DNA of 64,000 nucleotides from Eisenibacter elegans DSM 3317 (GCF_000430505.1 NZ_KE387152.1:690743-754742); one strand, 5' to 3'; positions 50,570-60,546 are shown, counted from the first letter of the stretch. Notes: generated by a model not told the origin, from the sequence alone. Numbers and translations are program-made.

Positions 50570-52385
50570 ATGTCAGTACTAGTTTGGACTTATATCATCG
50601 TAGGGATTACGTTTGCCCTATACATCGGCATTGCGATTTGGTCGCGAGCCGGCTCTACCAAAGAGTTTTATGTGGCCGGTGGCGGTGTGCCGCCGGTAGC
50701 CAATGGGATGGCCACTGCGGCAGACTGGATGTCGGCGGCCTCCTTTATCTCGATGGCCGGTCTGATTTCCTTTATGGGGTATGACGGAGCCGTTTACCTA
50801 ATGGGCTGGACGGGCGGCTATGTACTCTTAGCGCTATTGCTTGCTCCGTACCTGCGTAAGTTTGGGAAGTTTACCGTACCTGATTTTATCGGCGATCGTT
50901 ACTACTCCAACCGCGCCCGTACTGTGGCCGTAATCTGCGCCTTATTTGTGTCGTTTACCTATGTAGCCGGGCAGATGCGCGGCGTGGGAGTGGTGTTTTC
51001 CCGCTTTTTGGAAGTAGACATCAACTTTGGGGTCATTATCGGGATGGGCATCGTATTCTTCTATGCCGTATTGGGCGGGATGAAGGGCATTACCTATACC
51101 CAAGTAGCACAGTACTGCGTCTTGATTTTCGCCTATATGGTGCCGGCTATATTTATTTCGTTACAGCTTACCGGCAACCCCCATCCCTCAGTTGGGCTTT
51201 GGTGGCAACCTGTCTGATGGCACACCATTGCTCCAAAAACTCGACGGCCTACATGCCGAGCTTGGCTTCGCTGCATATACTTCTGGTAGCAAGGCGTTGA
51301 TTGATGTGTTCTGTATCACAGCTGCGCTGATGATTGGCACTGCCGGGTTGCCCCACGTGATTGTCCGCTTCTTTACCGTACCCCGTGTGAAGGATGCCCG
51401 TATCTCTGCTGGTTATGCCCTGATTTTCATCGCTATTCTCTACACTACAGCTCCTGCTATTGCGGCTTTTGCCCGTGTAAACCTCATCAACACCGTAAGT
51501 CAACAAGAGTACAAGCAAATGCCCGAATGGTTTATCAAATGGGAGAACTCAGGCCTTATTGCTTGGGCTGATAAAAACGGCGACGGCAAAATCCAATATG
51601 TCAAAGGGGATGTATTTGCCAAAAAAGGAGACAAACCGTCTTTCGACAAAGGTGCAGATGGACAACGTAAGCGCGGCGAAAATGGTGAGTTGTTGATGGT
51701 CAATGCCCTGAACGCAGAAAGTGCCAATGAGCTATTCATCGACCAAGACATTATGGTATTGGCCAACCCCGAAATAGCCCAGCTTCCCAACTGGGTCATT
51801 GCCCTAGTGGCAGCAGGAGGCTTGGCTGCAGCCTTGTCTACTGCAGCGGGCTTGTTGTTGGTGATTTCGACTTCGATTTCCCACGATTTGATTAAGAAGC
51901 AGCTCAACCCCAATATCTCCGAAAGAGGAGAACTTATATGGGCGCGTATTGCCGCTGCTGTAGCCGTAACAATCGCCGGGTTGTTTGGAATTTACCCGCC
52001 GGGGTTTGTCGCACAGGTGGTTGCTTTTGCCTTTGGGTTGGCTGCCGCTTCGTTCTTCCCAGCCATTATCTTGGGTATCTTCAACAAGCGGATGAACCGC
52101 GAGGGAGCTGTGGCCGGAATGATTACCGGGTTGGCATTCACCTTCCTATACATTGTATACTTCAAGTTTGGCGACTATCTCTTCGGTGTCGACAAGCAGT
52201 ACCTCACGTCTGACTACTTCTTGTTTGGCATCTCGCCCGAAGGTATCGGTACAGTAGGAATGCTCCTCAACTTCGTCGTGTCGCTAGTAGTCTCTAATAT
52301 GACACCGCCGCCACCCGCCGAAGTACAAGAAATGGTCGAAACCATCCGCTACCCACGCGGCGCAGGAGAGGCAGTAGCCCACTAA
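50570..52385 (+). pseudogene. Large sodium:solute symporter (VC_2705/acetate-permease type) with frameshift
   Basis: Two overlapping frames encode one SSF transporter. The first (50570-51217) covers [17 protein letters not shown] and then derails; the second, from 51192, continues [19 protein letters not shown] and reaches the stop at 52385. One surplus C in the run CCCCC at 51178-51182 accounts for the shift: with four Cs the text reads [12 protein letters not shown]. The joined product would be about 604 residues with the SSF core and an inserted loop containing WADKNGDGKIQYVKGD, an EF-hand-like calcium site. It may be a true break, a phase-variable run or an assembly error. Confidence 0.88.
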
Positions 52386-52397
52386 TTGCAAACTTAG

Positions 52398-52429
52398 TAG
52401 CCCTTTGGAAATATCACCCCAAAGGGCTA
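52398..52429 (+). terminator. Hairpin downstream of the symporter gene
   Basis: TAGCCCTTTGG (52398-52408) pairs perfectly with CCAAAGGGCTA (52419-52429). The T-tract that follows is weak (TAATATTTT). Confidence 0.65.
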
Positions 52430-52661
52430 TAATATTTTGATAAATAGTGCTTTCTGCAAATTAATCGGAACGCAGTATATAGTAATTTAGCAACAAAAAT
52501 GGGGATTTTATTGTGATTACGCTACGCAATTGCTAATTTTATCCAAGTAAACAAAAGCAAAGTACTACCCACTTCATATCAAGCAAAAGAGTTGACTTGA
52601 GTACAGTAAGCCTTGATTAGTACTCTGCCCCTGACCTCTCAATACCTAACCCATTAGCCTT

Positions 52662-54575
52662 ATGTCAAGAATACATTCACTGGGTGGATATTTCCACGAA
52701 TACCAAAAAAGCGTACAAAATCCCGAAGCTTTCTGGGCTTCAGTGGCCGACAATTTTTATTGGCGCAAGAAATGGGATAAAGTCTTAGAGTGGAACTTTG
52801 AAGAACCCAAGGCAGAGTGGTTCATCAATGGCAAGCTCAATATCACCGAAAACATCTTCGAGCGCCAGCTCTTTACCCACGGCGACCGCACAGCCATTAT
52901 TTGGGAGCCCAATGACCCTAACGAGCCGGCAGAACATATCAGCTATCGGGAGCTGTATGAGCGTGTTTGTCAGTTTGCTAATGTATTGCAAGCCAAAGGG
53001 ATAGCTAAGGGCGACAGGGTGATGATTTACCTGCCTATGATTCCAGAAGCAGCCGTAGCAATGTTGGCCTGCGCCCGTATTGGCGCAATTCACTCTGTAG
53101 TATTTGCGGGCTTCTCAGCCACAGCCCTCGCCGACCGCATCAAGGATTGCCAAGCCAAGGCCGTACTCACCTCTGACGGTAACTACCGAGGCAACAAAAC
53201 CATCGAGGTAAAATCAGTGGTGGACGAAGCGCTCTCGATGAGTGATGGCTCTGTAGAGACGGTTATCGTCTGCCAACGCACCAAACAAGCTATTTCTATG
53301 ACCGCCGGACGCGATCATTGGTGGCACGAGCTCTGCCAAGGTGCTTCTATAGAACACAAGGCCGAAGAGATGGACTCTGAAGATATGCTCTTTATCCTAT
53401 ATACCTCTGGCTCTACGGGCAAACCCAAGGGAGTAGTGCATACTACTGGTGGCTATATGATTTATACTTACTACAGCTTCAAAAATGTGTTCCAATATAA
53501 CCCCGGCGATGTCTACTGGTGTACTGCTGATGTAGGCTGGATTACGGGACACTCCTACATTGTCTATGGCCCGTTGTTGGCTGGAGCTACTACCCTGATG
53601 TTTGAAGGTGTGCCAACCTATCCACACCCTGGGCGCTTTTGGGAGGTTATTGACAAACACCAAGTCAACCAGTTTTATACCGCCCCTACCGCCATCAGGG
53701 CTTTACAAGCCTTTGGGCTCGAACCGTTGCAAGATTACAAACTATCGTCTCTCAAAACCCTAGGCTCGGTTGGTGAGCCTATCAATGAAGAGGCTTGGCG
53801 TTGGTATCACGATCACGTAGGCAAAGACCGTTGTCCGGTGGTAGATACTTGGTGGCAGACCGAAACAGGCGGTATCCTTATTTCGCCTCTCTCGGGCATC
53901 ACACCTACCAAGCCTACCTATGCTACCCTGCCGCTGCCTGGCATCCAGCCAGTGATAGTGGACGCAGAAGGCAATGAGCTAAAAGGCAATAGCGTAGAGG
54001 GCAACCTCTGCATCAAATTTCCTTGGCCTTCGATGTTGCGCACTACCTACGGTGATCACGAACGCTGCCGACAAACCTACTTCGCAACCTATAAGGGTTA
54101 CTATTTTACCGGCGACGGCGTAAAACGCGACGAAGATGGCTACTACCGCATCCTAGGCCGCGTGGATGATGTCATTAACGTCTCCGGCCACCGTATGGGC
54201 ACTGCTGAGGTCGAAAATGCCATCAACGAACACCCCCTCGTGATTGAATCGGCAGTGGTAGGCTTCCCACACGAAATCAAAGGCCAAGGAATATACGCCT
54301 ATGTGATTTGTGAGGATCTCGAAAAAACCCAACGTACGGAAGAGGTACTCAAAAAGGAAATCATCGATACGGTGAGCAAAATCATAGGCCCCATTGCCAA
54401 ACCTGATAAAGTATTGCTTGTCTCGGGCTTGCCCAAGACCCGCTCTGGCAAGATTATGCGCCGCATTCTGCGCAAAGTAGCCGAAGGAGATGTGTCAAGC
54501 CTTGGCGACATCAGCACCTTGCTCAACCCCGAAGTAGTAGAGGAAATCAAAACTAAGGCCGGTATACCGGCATAA
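52662..54575 (+). CDS. acs: Acetyl-CoA synthetase
   Basis: The 637-residue enzyme is of normal size. Adenylation motifs are complete: YTSGSTGKPKGVVHTTGGYM, TWWQTETGG, YYFTGDGVKRDEDGYYRILG, RVDDVINVSGHRMGTAEVE, and the C-terminal LPKTRSGKIMRRILRK with the lysine that is acetylated in regulated family members. It converts acetate, ATP and CoA into acetyl-CoA. It lies directly after the symporter pair, so the locus imports and activates acetate. Confidence 0.97.
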   Translation: MSRIHSLGGYFHEYQKSVQNPEAFWASVADNFYWRKKWDKVLEWNFEEPKAEWFINGKLNITENIFERQLFTHGDRTAIIWEPNDPNEPAEHISYRELYERVCQFANVLQAKGIAKGDRVMIYLPMIPEAAVAMLACARIGAIHSVVFAGFSATALADRIKDCQAKAVLTSDGNYRGNKTIEVKSVVDEALSMSDGSVETVIVCQRTKQAISMTAGRDHWWHELCQGASIEHKAEEMDSEDMLFILYTSGSTGKPKGVVHTTGGYMIYTYYSFKNVFQYNPGDVYWCTADVGWITGHSYIVYGPLLAGATTLMFEGVPTYPHPGRFWEVIDKHQVNQFYTAPTAIRALQAFGLEPLQDYKLSSLKTLGSVGEPINEEAWRWYHDHVGKDRCPVVDTWWQTETGGILISPLSGITPTKPTYATLPLPGIQPVIVDAEGNELKGNSVEGNLCIKFPWPSMLRTTYGDHERCRQTYFATYKGYYFTGDGVKRDEDGYYRILGRVDDVINVSGHRMGTAEVENAINEHPLVIESAVVGFPHEIKGQGIYAYVICEDLEKTQRTEEVLKKEIIDTVSKIIGPIAKPDKVLLVSGLPKTRSGKIMRRILRKVAEGDVSSLGDISTLLNPEVVEEIKTKAGIPA

Positions 54576-54624
54576 GGCTCGCTTTTGGGCAAAGATCTTT
54601 TATTCGCATAGCATTCTAAACGCC

Positions 54625-54663
54625 AAACAGGTGAGTGTAGCTTACACTCGCTTGTTTCTTTTT
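54625..54663 (+). terminator. Rho-independent terminator of acs
   Basis: A 15-bp stem (54625-54639 with 54643-54657, two G-U pairs) closes a three-base loop and is followed by CTTTTT. Confidence 0.85.
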
Positions 54664-54704
54664 GTGGGGTAAATCACCAAGCAAACAACCTAGGGACGGG
54701 CTAC

Positions 54705-56144
54705 TCAGAGCTGTTCTTGTAACCAAGTTATGAGGGTGGCCAAGACCTCCAAACGGTTGAGGGCATACGCCTTGCGGTCGCTTGCTAAAGGGAGCGCCGG
54801 TTCGCTTAGGCTTGTAATATAGGCCAAGCGGGCAGGTAGTTGCCCCGCTTGTGTAGTAAAATAGCCCAACTCACGAAGCTGTAGCCCCGGTAGGGGGGCG
54901 TGTACATATTGCTCTACAAACTGAAGCAAGTCTATCACCTCTATCTGAGGGCTTATTCCTTGCTCTGCGGCGGCAGTTTTGACCATCCGTTGTACCTGTA
55001 AGGCATCCATTCCATACATTACCCAGCGTTTGTTTCGGAGGTTTTCGGGCAGCTTCTCAAAACTAGGATACCCATTCATATTTTGTTTGACAGACAAAAA
55101 GCCCTGAGTTTGATTACTCAGATAGTGAAATCCTACAACCTGATAGCGATATGGATAGCCGCTGGGGTTGTCGGTGGGGGCTTTGAACTGTTGCAACTCA
55201 AAAGCTCCGATTACAATGTCTGTAAATAGGTCGGGGCGGAGTTGTTGCTTCCAAATCAACTTTCCTTGGCGCAGCCTGTCGAGGTTGTGTTGTAAGTGTT
55301 GTGCAGTGAGCGCATCCAAAAACCCTTCTGCTTCAAGCATTTCGATAGCTTTGGGACTGAGTTTATCCCAGCGGTTGAGGCCTTGGCGTTGTAGGTGTGC
55401 TATAGTAGCTGTGCTGAGCTGTGGCAACAACGACAGGGAGGCCTCTGACTGCAACTGTGGCATACACGCATAGCGCCATTTGCAACTAAAACAAGCCGTA
55501 CTGAGTATGGGGGGTGTTTTGAGGTCAGCCTCAGTTTCGGGCAGAGGCCGTAATGCTTCGAGGGCTTGCTGTAGTTGGGTAAAGTCCCGCTCAATGACTT
55601 CAAAGTGAATCTCTTGCCGCTGGCCATTGCCTAAGATTAAAAACCCTTTGCGGGGTAAAAAACCGTCTTGCAAAGAGCAAAGTAACTCGCTATACCAGCG
55701 CAACTGCAAACTATGGGATAACGTGGCAACTGCCGTGCTCTTGATGTCGCCCACCTCATAATAATGCTGTGAGCCCTCTTGGCGGAGCTCTAGGATGTCT
55801 GCCACCCCAATCCCTGTCTCTTCTTCACTGTCTGTTTTTTGGAGTAGCTGTGCCTGTAAAATAACTGGTTCGCGTCGAGCAATGGCCGCTTGTGTGTCTT
55901 CGTAGCGCACTTGTGTATGGTTGCCCTGCACGACATAGGCGTGAGCAAACTGTGCTGCATAAATTTGCGCCTCAAACTGAAGCCCTTCTTGGAGCTGCTG
56001 GCGTACGTGTACGGGGTCGGGTGCGGTCAAGGCCGCCTTCCCATAATAGTTTAACCAAGCCTTGCGTTTGCAGTGCAAATATGCCCCAAAATGATAAGCA
56101 TTGGTAGGCTTGGGTTGCGTACGAAGATAAGAACGTAAGGACAT
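54705..56144 (-). CDS. TM0106-like RecB/Cas4-type nuclease with RNase H-like C-terminus
   Basis: The 479-residue protein opens with YLHCKRKAWLNYYG (Cys25) and has GVADILEL (Asp115) and YYEVGDIKST (Asp133, Lys135), the PD-(D/E)XK catalytic set. The cluster CFSCKWRYAC supplies Cys218, Cys221 and Cys227; with Cys25 it would hold a Cas4/AddB-type iron-sulfur cluster. A helix-hairpin-helix-like region (260-320) leads to an RNase H-like C-terminus (RWVMYGMDALQVQRM, NRLEVLATLITWL) of the TM0106-family type. No Cas genes or CRISPR array occur here. Role in DNA repair is inferred. Confidence 0.8.
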   Translation of the reverse strand: MSLRSYLRTQPKPTNAYHFGAYLHCKRKAWLNYYGKAALTAPDPVHVRQQLQEGLQFEAQIYAAQFAHAYVVQGNHTQVRYEDTQAAIARREPVILQAQLLQKTDSEEETGIGVADILELRQEGSQHYYEVGDIKSTAVATLSHSLQLRWYSELLCSLQDGFLPRKGFLILGNGQRQEIHFEVIERDFTQLQQALEALRPLPETEADLKTPPILSTACFSCKWRYACMPQLQSEASLSLLPQLSTATIAHLQRQGLNRWDKLSPKAIEMLEAEGFLDALTAQHLQHNLDRLRQGKLIWKQQLRPDLFTDIVIGAFELQQFKAPTDNPSGYPYRYQVVGFHYLSNQTQGFLSVKQNMNGYPSFEKLPENLRNKRWVMYGMDALQVQRMVKTAAAEQGISPQIEVIDLLQFVEQYVHAPLPGLQLRELGYFTTQAGQLPARLAYITSLSEPALPLASDRKAYALNRLEVLATLITWLQEQL

Positions 56145-56185
56145 TTTTTAGATAATCAGATGTTTGAGATATGATGTAAGCACGG

Positions 56186-56416
56186 CTATGGCTTTGGTTT
56201 TCTGCGGCTTAATAAAAAATAACTCCCTATCCAAACAAGTGTATAGACACCTATCAAGGGCAAGACCCACAAAGTATCTAGGCCGGCATAGGCGGTAAGG
56301 ATTCCGGCAGTAAAAAATAATACAACATATCCCAAACACCCCAGGCAGCCTACCCAACGAAGTAGAGCGCTTTGAGAAGGGGTTTCATTAGCAGAGGTTT
56401 TGAATGGATCTATCAT
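56186..56416 (-). CDS. Small membrane protein, function unknown
   Basis: The ATG at 56416 (MIDPFKTSANETPSQSA) gives 76 residues with two hydrophobic segments (CLGYVVLFFTAGILTAYAG, LIGVYTLVWIGSYFLLS) and a basic end. A longer frame runs upstream through the dispersed repeat at 56439-56524 and is unlikely to be coding. I do not recognise it. Confidence 0.6.
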   Translation of the reverse strand: MIDPFKTSANETPSQSALLRWVGCLGCLGYVVLFFTAGILTAYAGLDTLWVLPLIGVYTLVWIGSYFLLSRRKPKP

Positions 56417-56438
56417 TGGTTCATCAACTAGTACTATA

Positions 56439-56524
56439 CCCAACCACAATTGGTTTGGGAAATTTTTGTGCGTCAAGAAAATCAAATCCTGCAAATCTAC
56501 AATTCTTGTGAATCTTGGTATAAA
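56439..56524 (+). repeat. AATC-rich dispersed repeat, copy 4
   Basis: It begins with the imperfect palindrome CCCAACCACAATTGGTTTGG, then GTCAAGAAAATCAAATCCTG, GCAAATCTAC and TTGTGAATCTTGGTATA. The order of blocks matches 63419-63517 and, inverted, 40345-40426 and 18903-19003. It fills most of the gap between the small membrane protein and the YceI gene. Confidence 0.7.
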
Positions 56525-56750
56525 CATAGCGACTAAAAAATACAACCACAAAAGTACAGCCCAGTGCTGGGAGGTAAAACTAAACGGTTATTTTTTGATA
56601 CCACACAAACTGCTTACCATCAATTGGTTGAGAATTGAATTCAATGTTTGAACATTTATTTTTAATTTTTTGGAACAAAAGCCAAAGCATAGCTGTTATA
56701 ACACACAAATAACCCGTATTTACTTTTTATCATCAAACACAAAAACGTTT

Positions 56751-57443
56751 ATGAAACTGTTCCAATTGTCAGCCTTGGCCTTGGCCACTACTTTTGTTAT
56801 GGCAAGCTGCGGAAGCGCCCCTAAAAGCGACAAAGCCGAGACCGGCGAAGCACAAGAAGTAAACGAAGTAGCTGAAGCTGCTGACGTTGCCCTTGACCTA
56901 GAAGCCAGCCAAATCACTTGGGTTGGTACTAAACCTGTAGGCAAACACAACGGTACAATCAAGTTGAGCGAAGGCAAACTTTCACTAAAAGATGGCGCTA
57001 TTGTAGGCGGCAACTTTGTGATTGACCTCAACACGCTTACTGTATTGGACATCCCTGCCGAAGACGAAGCCAATGCTAAATTGACCGGCCACCTCAAGAG
57101 CGGTGATTTCTTTGAAGTAGAAAAATTCCCTACTGCCACTTTTGAAGTAGTATCAGTAGAGCCTTACCAAGCTCCTGAAGGCGACAAGAAAGAAGAAAAA
57201 GACCCTGAGTACACCCTTGCTAATCCTACACATACCATCACTGGTAACTTGGAGATGAAAGGCGTGAAGAAAAGCATCAAGTTCCCTGCAAAGGTTACCA
57301 TTGATGGCAACAAAGTAACTGCTGAAGCCAAATTCAACATCAATCGTAAGGATTGGGGAATGAGCTATGGCGATGATGAGTCTTTGGGCGATAAGTTTAT
57401 CCGCCCTACTGTACACATTGGTTTCAATATTGCTACCAAATAA
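56751..57443 (+). CDS. YceI-family lipoprotein
   Basis: The ATG at 56751 gives 230 residues with the lipobox VMASC and a linker rich in Glu/Ala. The lipocalin-like YceI domain then runs from about 50 to the end: ITWVGTKPVGKHNGTIKLSE, GGNFVIDLNTLTVLDIP, GHLKSGDFFEVEKFPTATF and FNINRKDWGMSYG. YceI domains bind isoprenoid-like or fatty lipids; the ligand here is unknown. A MarR-family regulator gene follows about 140 bases later, and may control it. Confidence 0.93.
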   Translation: MKLFQLSALALATTFVMASCGSAPKSDKAETGEAQEVNEVAEAADVALDLEASQITWVGTKPVGKHNGTIKLSEGKLSLKDGAIVGGNFVIDLNTLTVLDIPAEDEANAKLTGHLKSGDFFEVEKFPTATFEVVSVEPYQAPEGDKKEEKDPEYTLANPTHTITGNLEMKGVKKSIKFPAKVTIDGNKVTAEAKFNINRKDWGMSYGDDESLGDKFIRPTVHIGFNIATK

Positions 57444-57465
57444 GTAATTTAAGCAGTAAAAAGAC

Positions 57466-57473
57466 TATCTTTG
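57466..57473 (+). promoter_or_regulatory. Possible -7 element between yceI and marR genes
   Basis: TATCTTTG matches TAnnTTTG, 20 bases after the YceI stop and ahead of the hairpin at 57487. A -33 box at correct spacing is lacking. If used, the hairpin would lie in the leader of the MarR gene. Confidence 0.3.
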
Positions 57474-57486
57474 CCTGCTAAACGGC

Positions 57487-57525
57487 AAAAGCGGGGGCTG
57501 CCGTATGACGCACCTCCCGCTTTTT
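57487..57525 (+). terminator. Hairpin with T-run after the YceI gene
   Basis: AAAAGCGGG (57487-57495) pairs with CCCGCTTTT (57516-57524), followed by T. It fits a terminator for the YceI gene. Confidence 0.7.
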
Positions 57526-57583
57526 ATGTATCTCCCAATGCCTCTCTGACACGTGCGGCAAGCGTCCGAAAAATGCTTGAATT

Positions 57584-58057
57584 ATGAGAATAGAAGATGA
57601 AATTAAGCAGAAAAAGTTTGTGAATGAGTTTGAGAAACTCACTATAAACTTACTTTTTACAAGCCACTGGCTCAATTTCCGCCAAAAGGATACCTTCAAG
57701 CCTTATGACTTGACACCACAGCAATACAATATCCTGCGTATCTTGAGAGGCCAGCACCCACAGCCTGTTTCGGTGAGTGATATCCGTGAGCGGATGATTG
57801 ACAAGATGTCTGATGTGTCTCGATTAGTAGACCGCCTAATGCGCAAACGCCTAGTAGGGCGTAAGGAATGTGAAGCAGACCGCCGAATGGTAGATGTAAG
57901 TATCACAGAAGAGGGGCTACAGCTGCTCAAGCGCATTGATAATGAGCAAGATCTCTCAGAAGCTGTCCGAGGGTTGTCTCCAGAGGAGGCCGCCCAACTC
58001 AATCGGCTTTTGGACAAGCTCCGCGACATCAATAGTAACACACAAGAGAGCGTATAA
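57584..58057 (+). CDS. MarR-family transcriptional regulator
   Basis: The 157-residue protein has a winged helix-turn-helix (LTPQQYNILRILRGQHPQPV, VSDIRERMIDKMSDVSRLVD, RLMRKRLVGRKECEADRRMV) with the wing residues D-R-R typical of MarR proteins. The helical termini form the dimer interface. The ligand is unknown. It is next to the YceI gene, an arrangement seen often in Bacteroidota. Confidence 0.93.
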   Translation: MRIEDEIKQKKFVNEFEKLTINLLFTSHWLNFRQKDTFKPYDLTPQQYNILRILRGQHPQPVSVSDIRERMIDKMSDVSRLVDRLMRKRLVGRKECEADRRMVDVSITEEGLQLLKRIDNEQDLSEAVRGLSPEEAAQLNRLLDKLRDINSNTQESV

Positions 58058-58127
58058 AAAGCAAACACACCTGCCAAGTTGAGAAAACTTAACAGATGTG
58101 TATCAATGAGTTGTCAGCAGCTATTGC

Positions 58128-59510
58128 TTATTCTGCCAGCTCTTCTTTCTTGATTTTTCCAAAGGACACGCCTAGATTCAGCCCTAGATTGGCCACCCTT
58201 CCGCGCCCAAAGAGCGACAAGATATTGGCCGAACCTGCGCCAAACCTAAATGCCCCAGCCCTAACGGAGACAAAGCCGCCTAATGTAGCTCCTGCGTGCC
58301 CTCCAAACGAAGGCGCAATACCGGCATTGAGCCATTGGCGTACGTTATACACGTACCCAAAGGTGAGCTGAGGAGTGGTGGTGGCTAAGCCTATGTTGTT
58401 GAAACCTTGGATATAGGTAACGAAAATGTCGTGGCGATTTTCGCCCACCAACCCTGAAGGGATGCTGTATTGCCCCTGAAGCACTAAGCGCGAAGGCAAG
58501 GCCACTCTAAAAGCATTCTTGGTTTCTTCGCCCTCAAAAATGCTCGTCAGTGAGTCCAAAAAGCTAGGAGAACTACTAGAAGTAGGGCTTACAAGAATCC
58601 CTTCAAAGCGGAAGGCCGTATCGGCTCTAGTAAAGTTGAGCGTATTTTGGTTGAAGCGCATCCCGCCTATGTCCAACAAACTGGCGGATATACGCAGGTT
58701 TTCCCCAATCTGAATATCACCTCCAAGGTCAAAAGCAAAGCCACCACCACTATGCTGGAAGGGGTTGCCTCCTTCGGCATCTGACAAGGTAACATATCCT
58801 CCTGCATTAGCTTGTGTGCCTATATTGAAGTCGATATAGCTACCATCTTGGGCTGTTGTAATGTCTAGTCTGGCGTTTGTCAGTTCTCCGGCGCTCATTG
58901 CTGCCAAGTATTTCAATCTCAAACCGGCTCTGACTTTGAAGGCATCTGTTTCGACGATGTTGCGGGCGGCTCCCAGCACAAATTCACGCCAGTGATACCC
59001 TCCGGCGCGGATGTCGCCCACGCGGGCGGTTTGTCCTGCAAACCGGCTATTGCCAAGCCACAAAAACTCGAAAGGTTCTTTGCCGATAGTCAACCCTGCT
59101 TCGATACGTTCGTTTATCTCAAACGAAGCCGTGAAAAGCTCTTCTCCCTGCGAGCGAATCTTAAAAGCGGTAGAAATCCATTGCAAATTTAGGCCGATGG
59201 CCAGTCGGTTACGATTTTTGAGGTCGCCTATCAGGTTATCTACATCAGCATTGGTTAGGGAGTTGCTGGCCAACTGCAAGAACTGCCGTGAGCTCAAGAC
59301 GTTGTTGGCAGCCCAAAGCTCCAGTTGCTGGTGTAGTGGGAATACATTGATTTCAAACACTTGGTCAGTAGTACCCAAGTAGCTAGGTTGCCAGCGCGAG
59401 CGCTGAATCTGTTGGTGGTCATTATAAAGCAAATGTGCGGCATTTTGTGCAAAAAGGCCAAACGAGCTCAAAACCCACAAAGTGATGGTGAGGAGTTGTA
59501 TATGTTTCAT
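58128..59510 (-). CDS. DUF5723-family outer-membrane protein
   Basis: The ATG at 59510 (MKHIQLLTITLWVLS) yields a signal peptide ending LFAQ and 460 residues. After processing comes NAAHLLYNDHQQIQRSRWQP, a start common in DUF5723 proteins, then many amphipathic strands and FGYVYNVRQWLNAGIAPSFG near the end. It is predicted to be a beta-barrel of the outer membrane. The lipoprotein gene 28 bases upstream is probably in the same operon. Confidence 0.8.
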   Translation of the reverse strand: MKHIQLLTITLWVLSSFGLFAQNAAHLLYNDHQQIQRSRWQPSYLGTTDQVFEINVFPLHQQLELWAANNVLSSRQFLQLASNSLTNADVDNLIGDLKNRNRLAIGLNLQWISTAFKIRSQGEELFTASFEINERIEAGLTIGKEPFEFLWLGNSRFAGQTARVGDIRAGGYHWREFVLGAARNIVETDAFKVRAGLRLKYLAAMSAGELTNARLDITTAQDGSYIDFNIGTQANAGGYVTLSDAEGGNPFQHSGGGFAFDLGGDIQIGENLRISASLLDIGGMRFNQNTLNFTRADTAFRFEGILVSPTSSSSPSFLDSLTSIFEGEETKNAFRVALPSRLVLQGQYSIPSGLVGENRHDIFVTYIQGFNNIGLATTTPQLTFGYVYNVRQWLNAGIAPSFGGHAGATLGGFVSVRAGAFRFGAGSANILSLFGRGRVANLGLNLGVSFGKIKKEELAE

Positions 59511-59538
59511 AGTCAATACAGTCTGATTCTTTGAAATA

Positions 59539-60546
59539 TTAGTTGCCAATTTGGGTTTTGAAATCACCTATGATTCTAAAATCCAAGGTATTGGTGTTTT
59601 CGATGCGCACCACTTGAGGGGCTGTGTTCCGATAGGCGGTTGTGATACGTATTTTTTGTGTTTCACGCATCGCATTCAAAATCGGAGCGACATCGACCGT
59701 AACCTCACGGTTGGTAGGGTTGGCCGCAGTTCCTGCCGGCATATTGATAGGCGGAGTAGTCAGGTTGCCGACTACACGGTCGTCTGCATCCAAAAAAGCA
59801 AGGTTGACTTCCAATTCCATCGATACTTTATTGGCCAGTCGGAGTGTCAAAGTACCACTCACATTGGCATTGTCACCCAAGCCAAAGTCAAAATCAGCTT
59901 CTGTATTGAGGTTGCCTGAGCTGTTGGGGCGGATATCTACATAGCGGATACGGGGAACTCCAACACGCAGCTCTATGCGAATATTGCCATCACCCATATT
60001 GACCAACTGCCCGTTGCTACCCGGGGTACTTATTTCTTCTATCAACATCTGTAGGTTGGGGGTCAATGTGCCCTGTGTGATGTTTTCGGCAAACTCATAG
60101 GTAGCGCCCGGCGCTATCTGTGCGGTAGAAGTATGGCTGATAACGACGGCATTGGTATTACGGTCTCGGATGATGATGCGCAGTCCTTGGCTCAAAGGCA
60201 CACCAAAAGGGTTGCGTAGGTTGCCCAAAAGCGTTAGTTGGGCAAATCCAATCTCTTGGATCGGAGAATTGTCAAGGTCGAAATTGCTGGGGGCAGTGCT
60301 CAACCCACTGATAGGTGGAACAATAATAGGTATTGCGGAAGTAGGAAGCCCCGGGTTTTGATTGAAAGTAAAGACTTCTTCTTGAAAGGCAGGGAAACTT
60401 TCCAACCCAAGCTCTCCTCGGGCTATAGGAGCTAAGATTTGGGGTTCAAAGCGCAAATCATCACTATTACAGGCGCTGAGCCAAAGCAATGAAAGTGCGG
60501 CAAAGGCCTGTAGCACAGGATGCTTTTGTATAAATATGAATTTCAT
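59539..60546 (-). CDS. Lipoprotein paired with the DUF5723 protein
   Basis: The 335-residue protein has the lipobox LSAC after a long N-terminal signal. Mature sequence is rich in beta-prone turns with motifs such as RGELGLESFPAFQEEVFTFN and VPRIRYVDIRPNSSGNLNTE. I do not recognise a domain. Its stop is 28 bases before the DUF5723 start, suggesting that the two work together in the outer membrane. Confidence 0.78.
   Translation of the reverse strand: MKFIFIQKHPVLQAFAALSLLWLSACNSDDLRFEPQILAPIARGELGLESFPAFQEEVFTFNQNPGLPTSAIPIIVPPISGLSTAPSNFDLDNSPIQEIGFAQLTLLGNLRNPFGVPLSQGLRIIIRDRNTNAVVISHTSTAQIAPGATYEFAENITQGTLTPNLQMLIEEISTPGSNGQLVNMGDGNIRIELRVGVPRIRYVDIRPNSSGNLNTEADFDFGLGDNANVSGTLTLRLANKVSMELEVNLAFLDADDRVVGNLTTPPINMPAGTAANPTNREVTVDVAPILNAMRETQKIRITTAYRNTAPQVVRIENTNTLDFRIIGDFKTQIGN

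Noticed and set aside
54705..56144. Cas4-like cysteine pattern as evidence for a CRISPR adaptation module
   Set aside because: No Cas1, Cas2 or repeat array was seen in the window, and the C-terminal domains fit the TM0106 type better.
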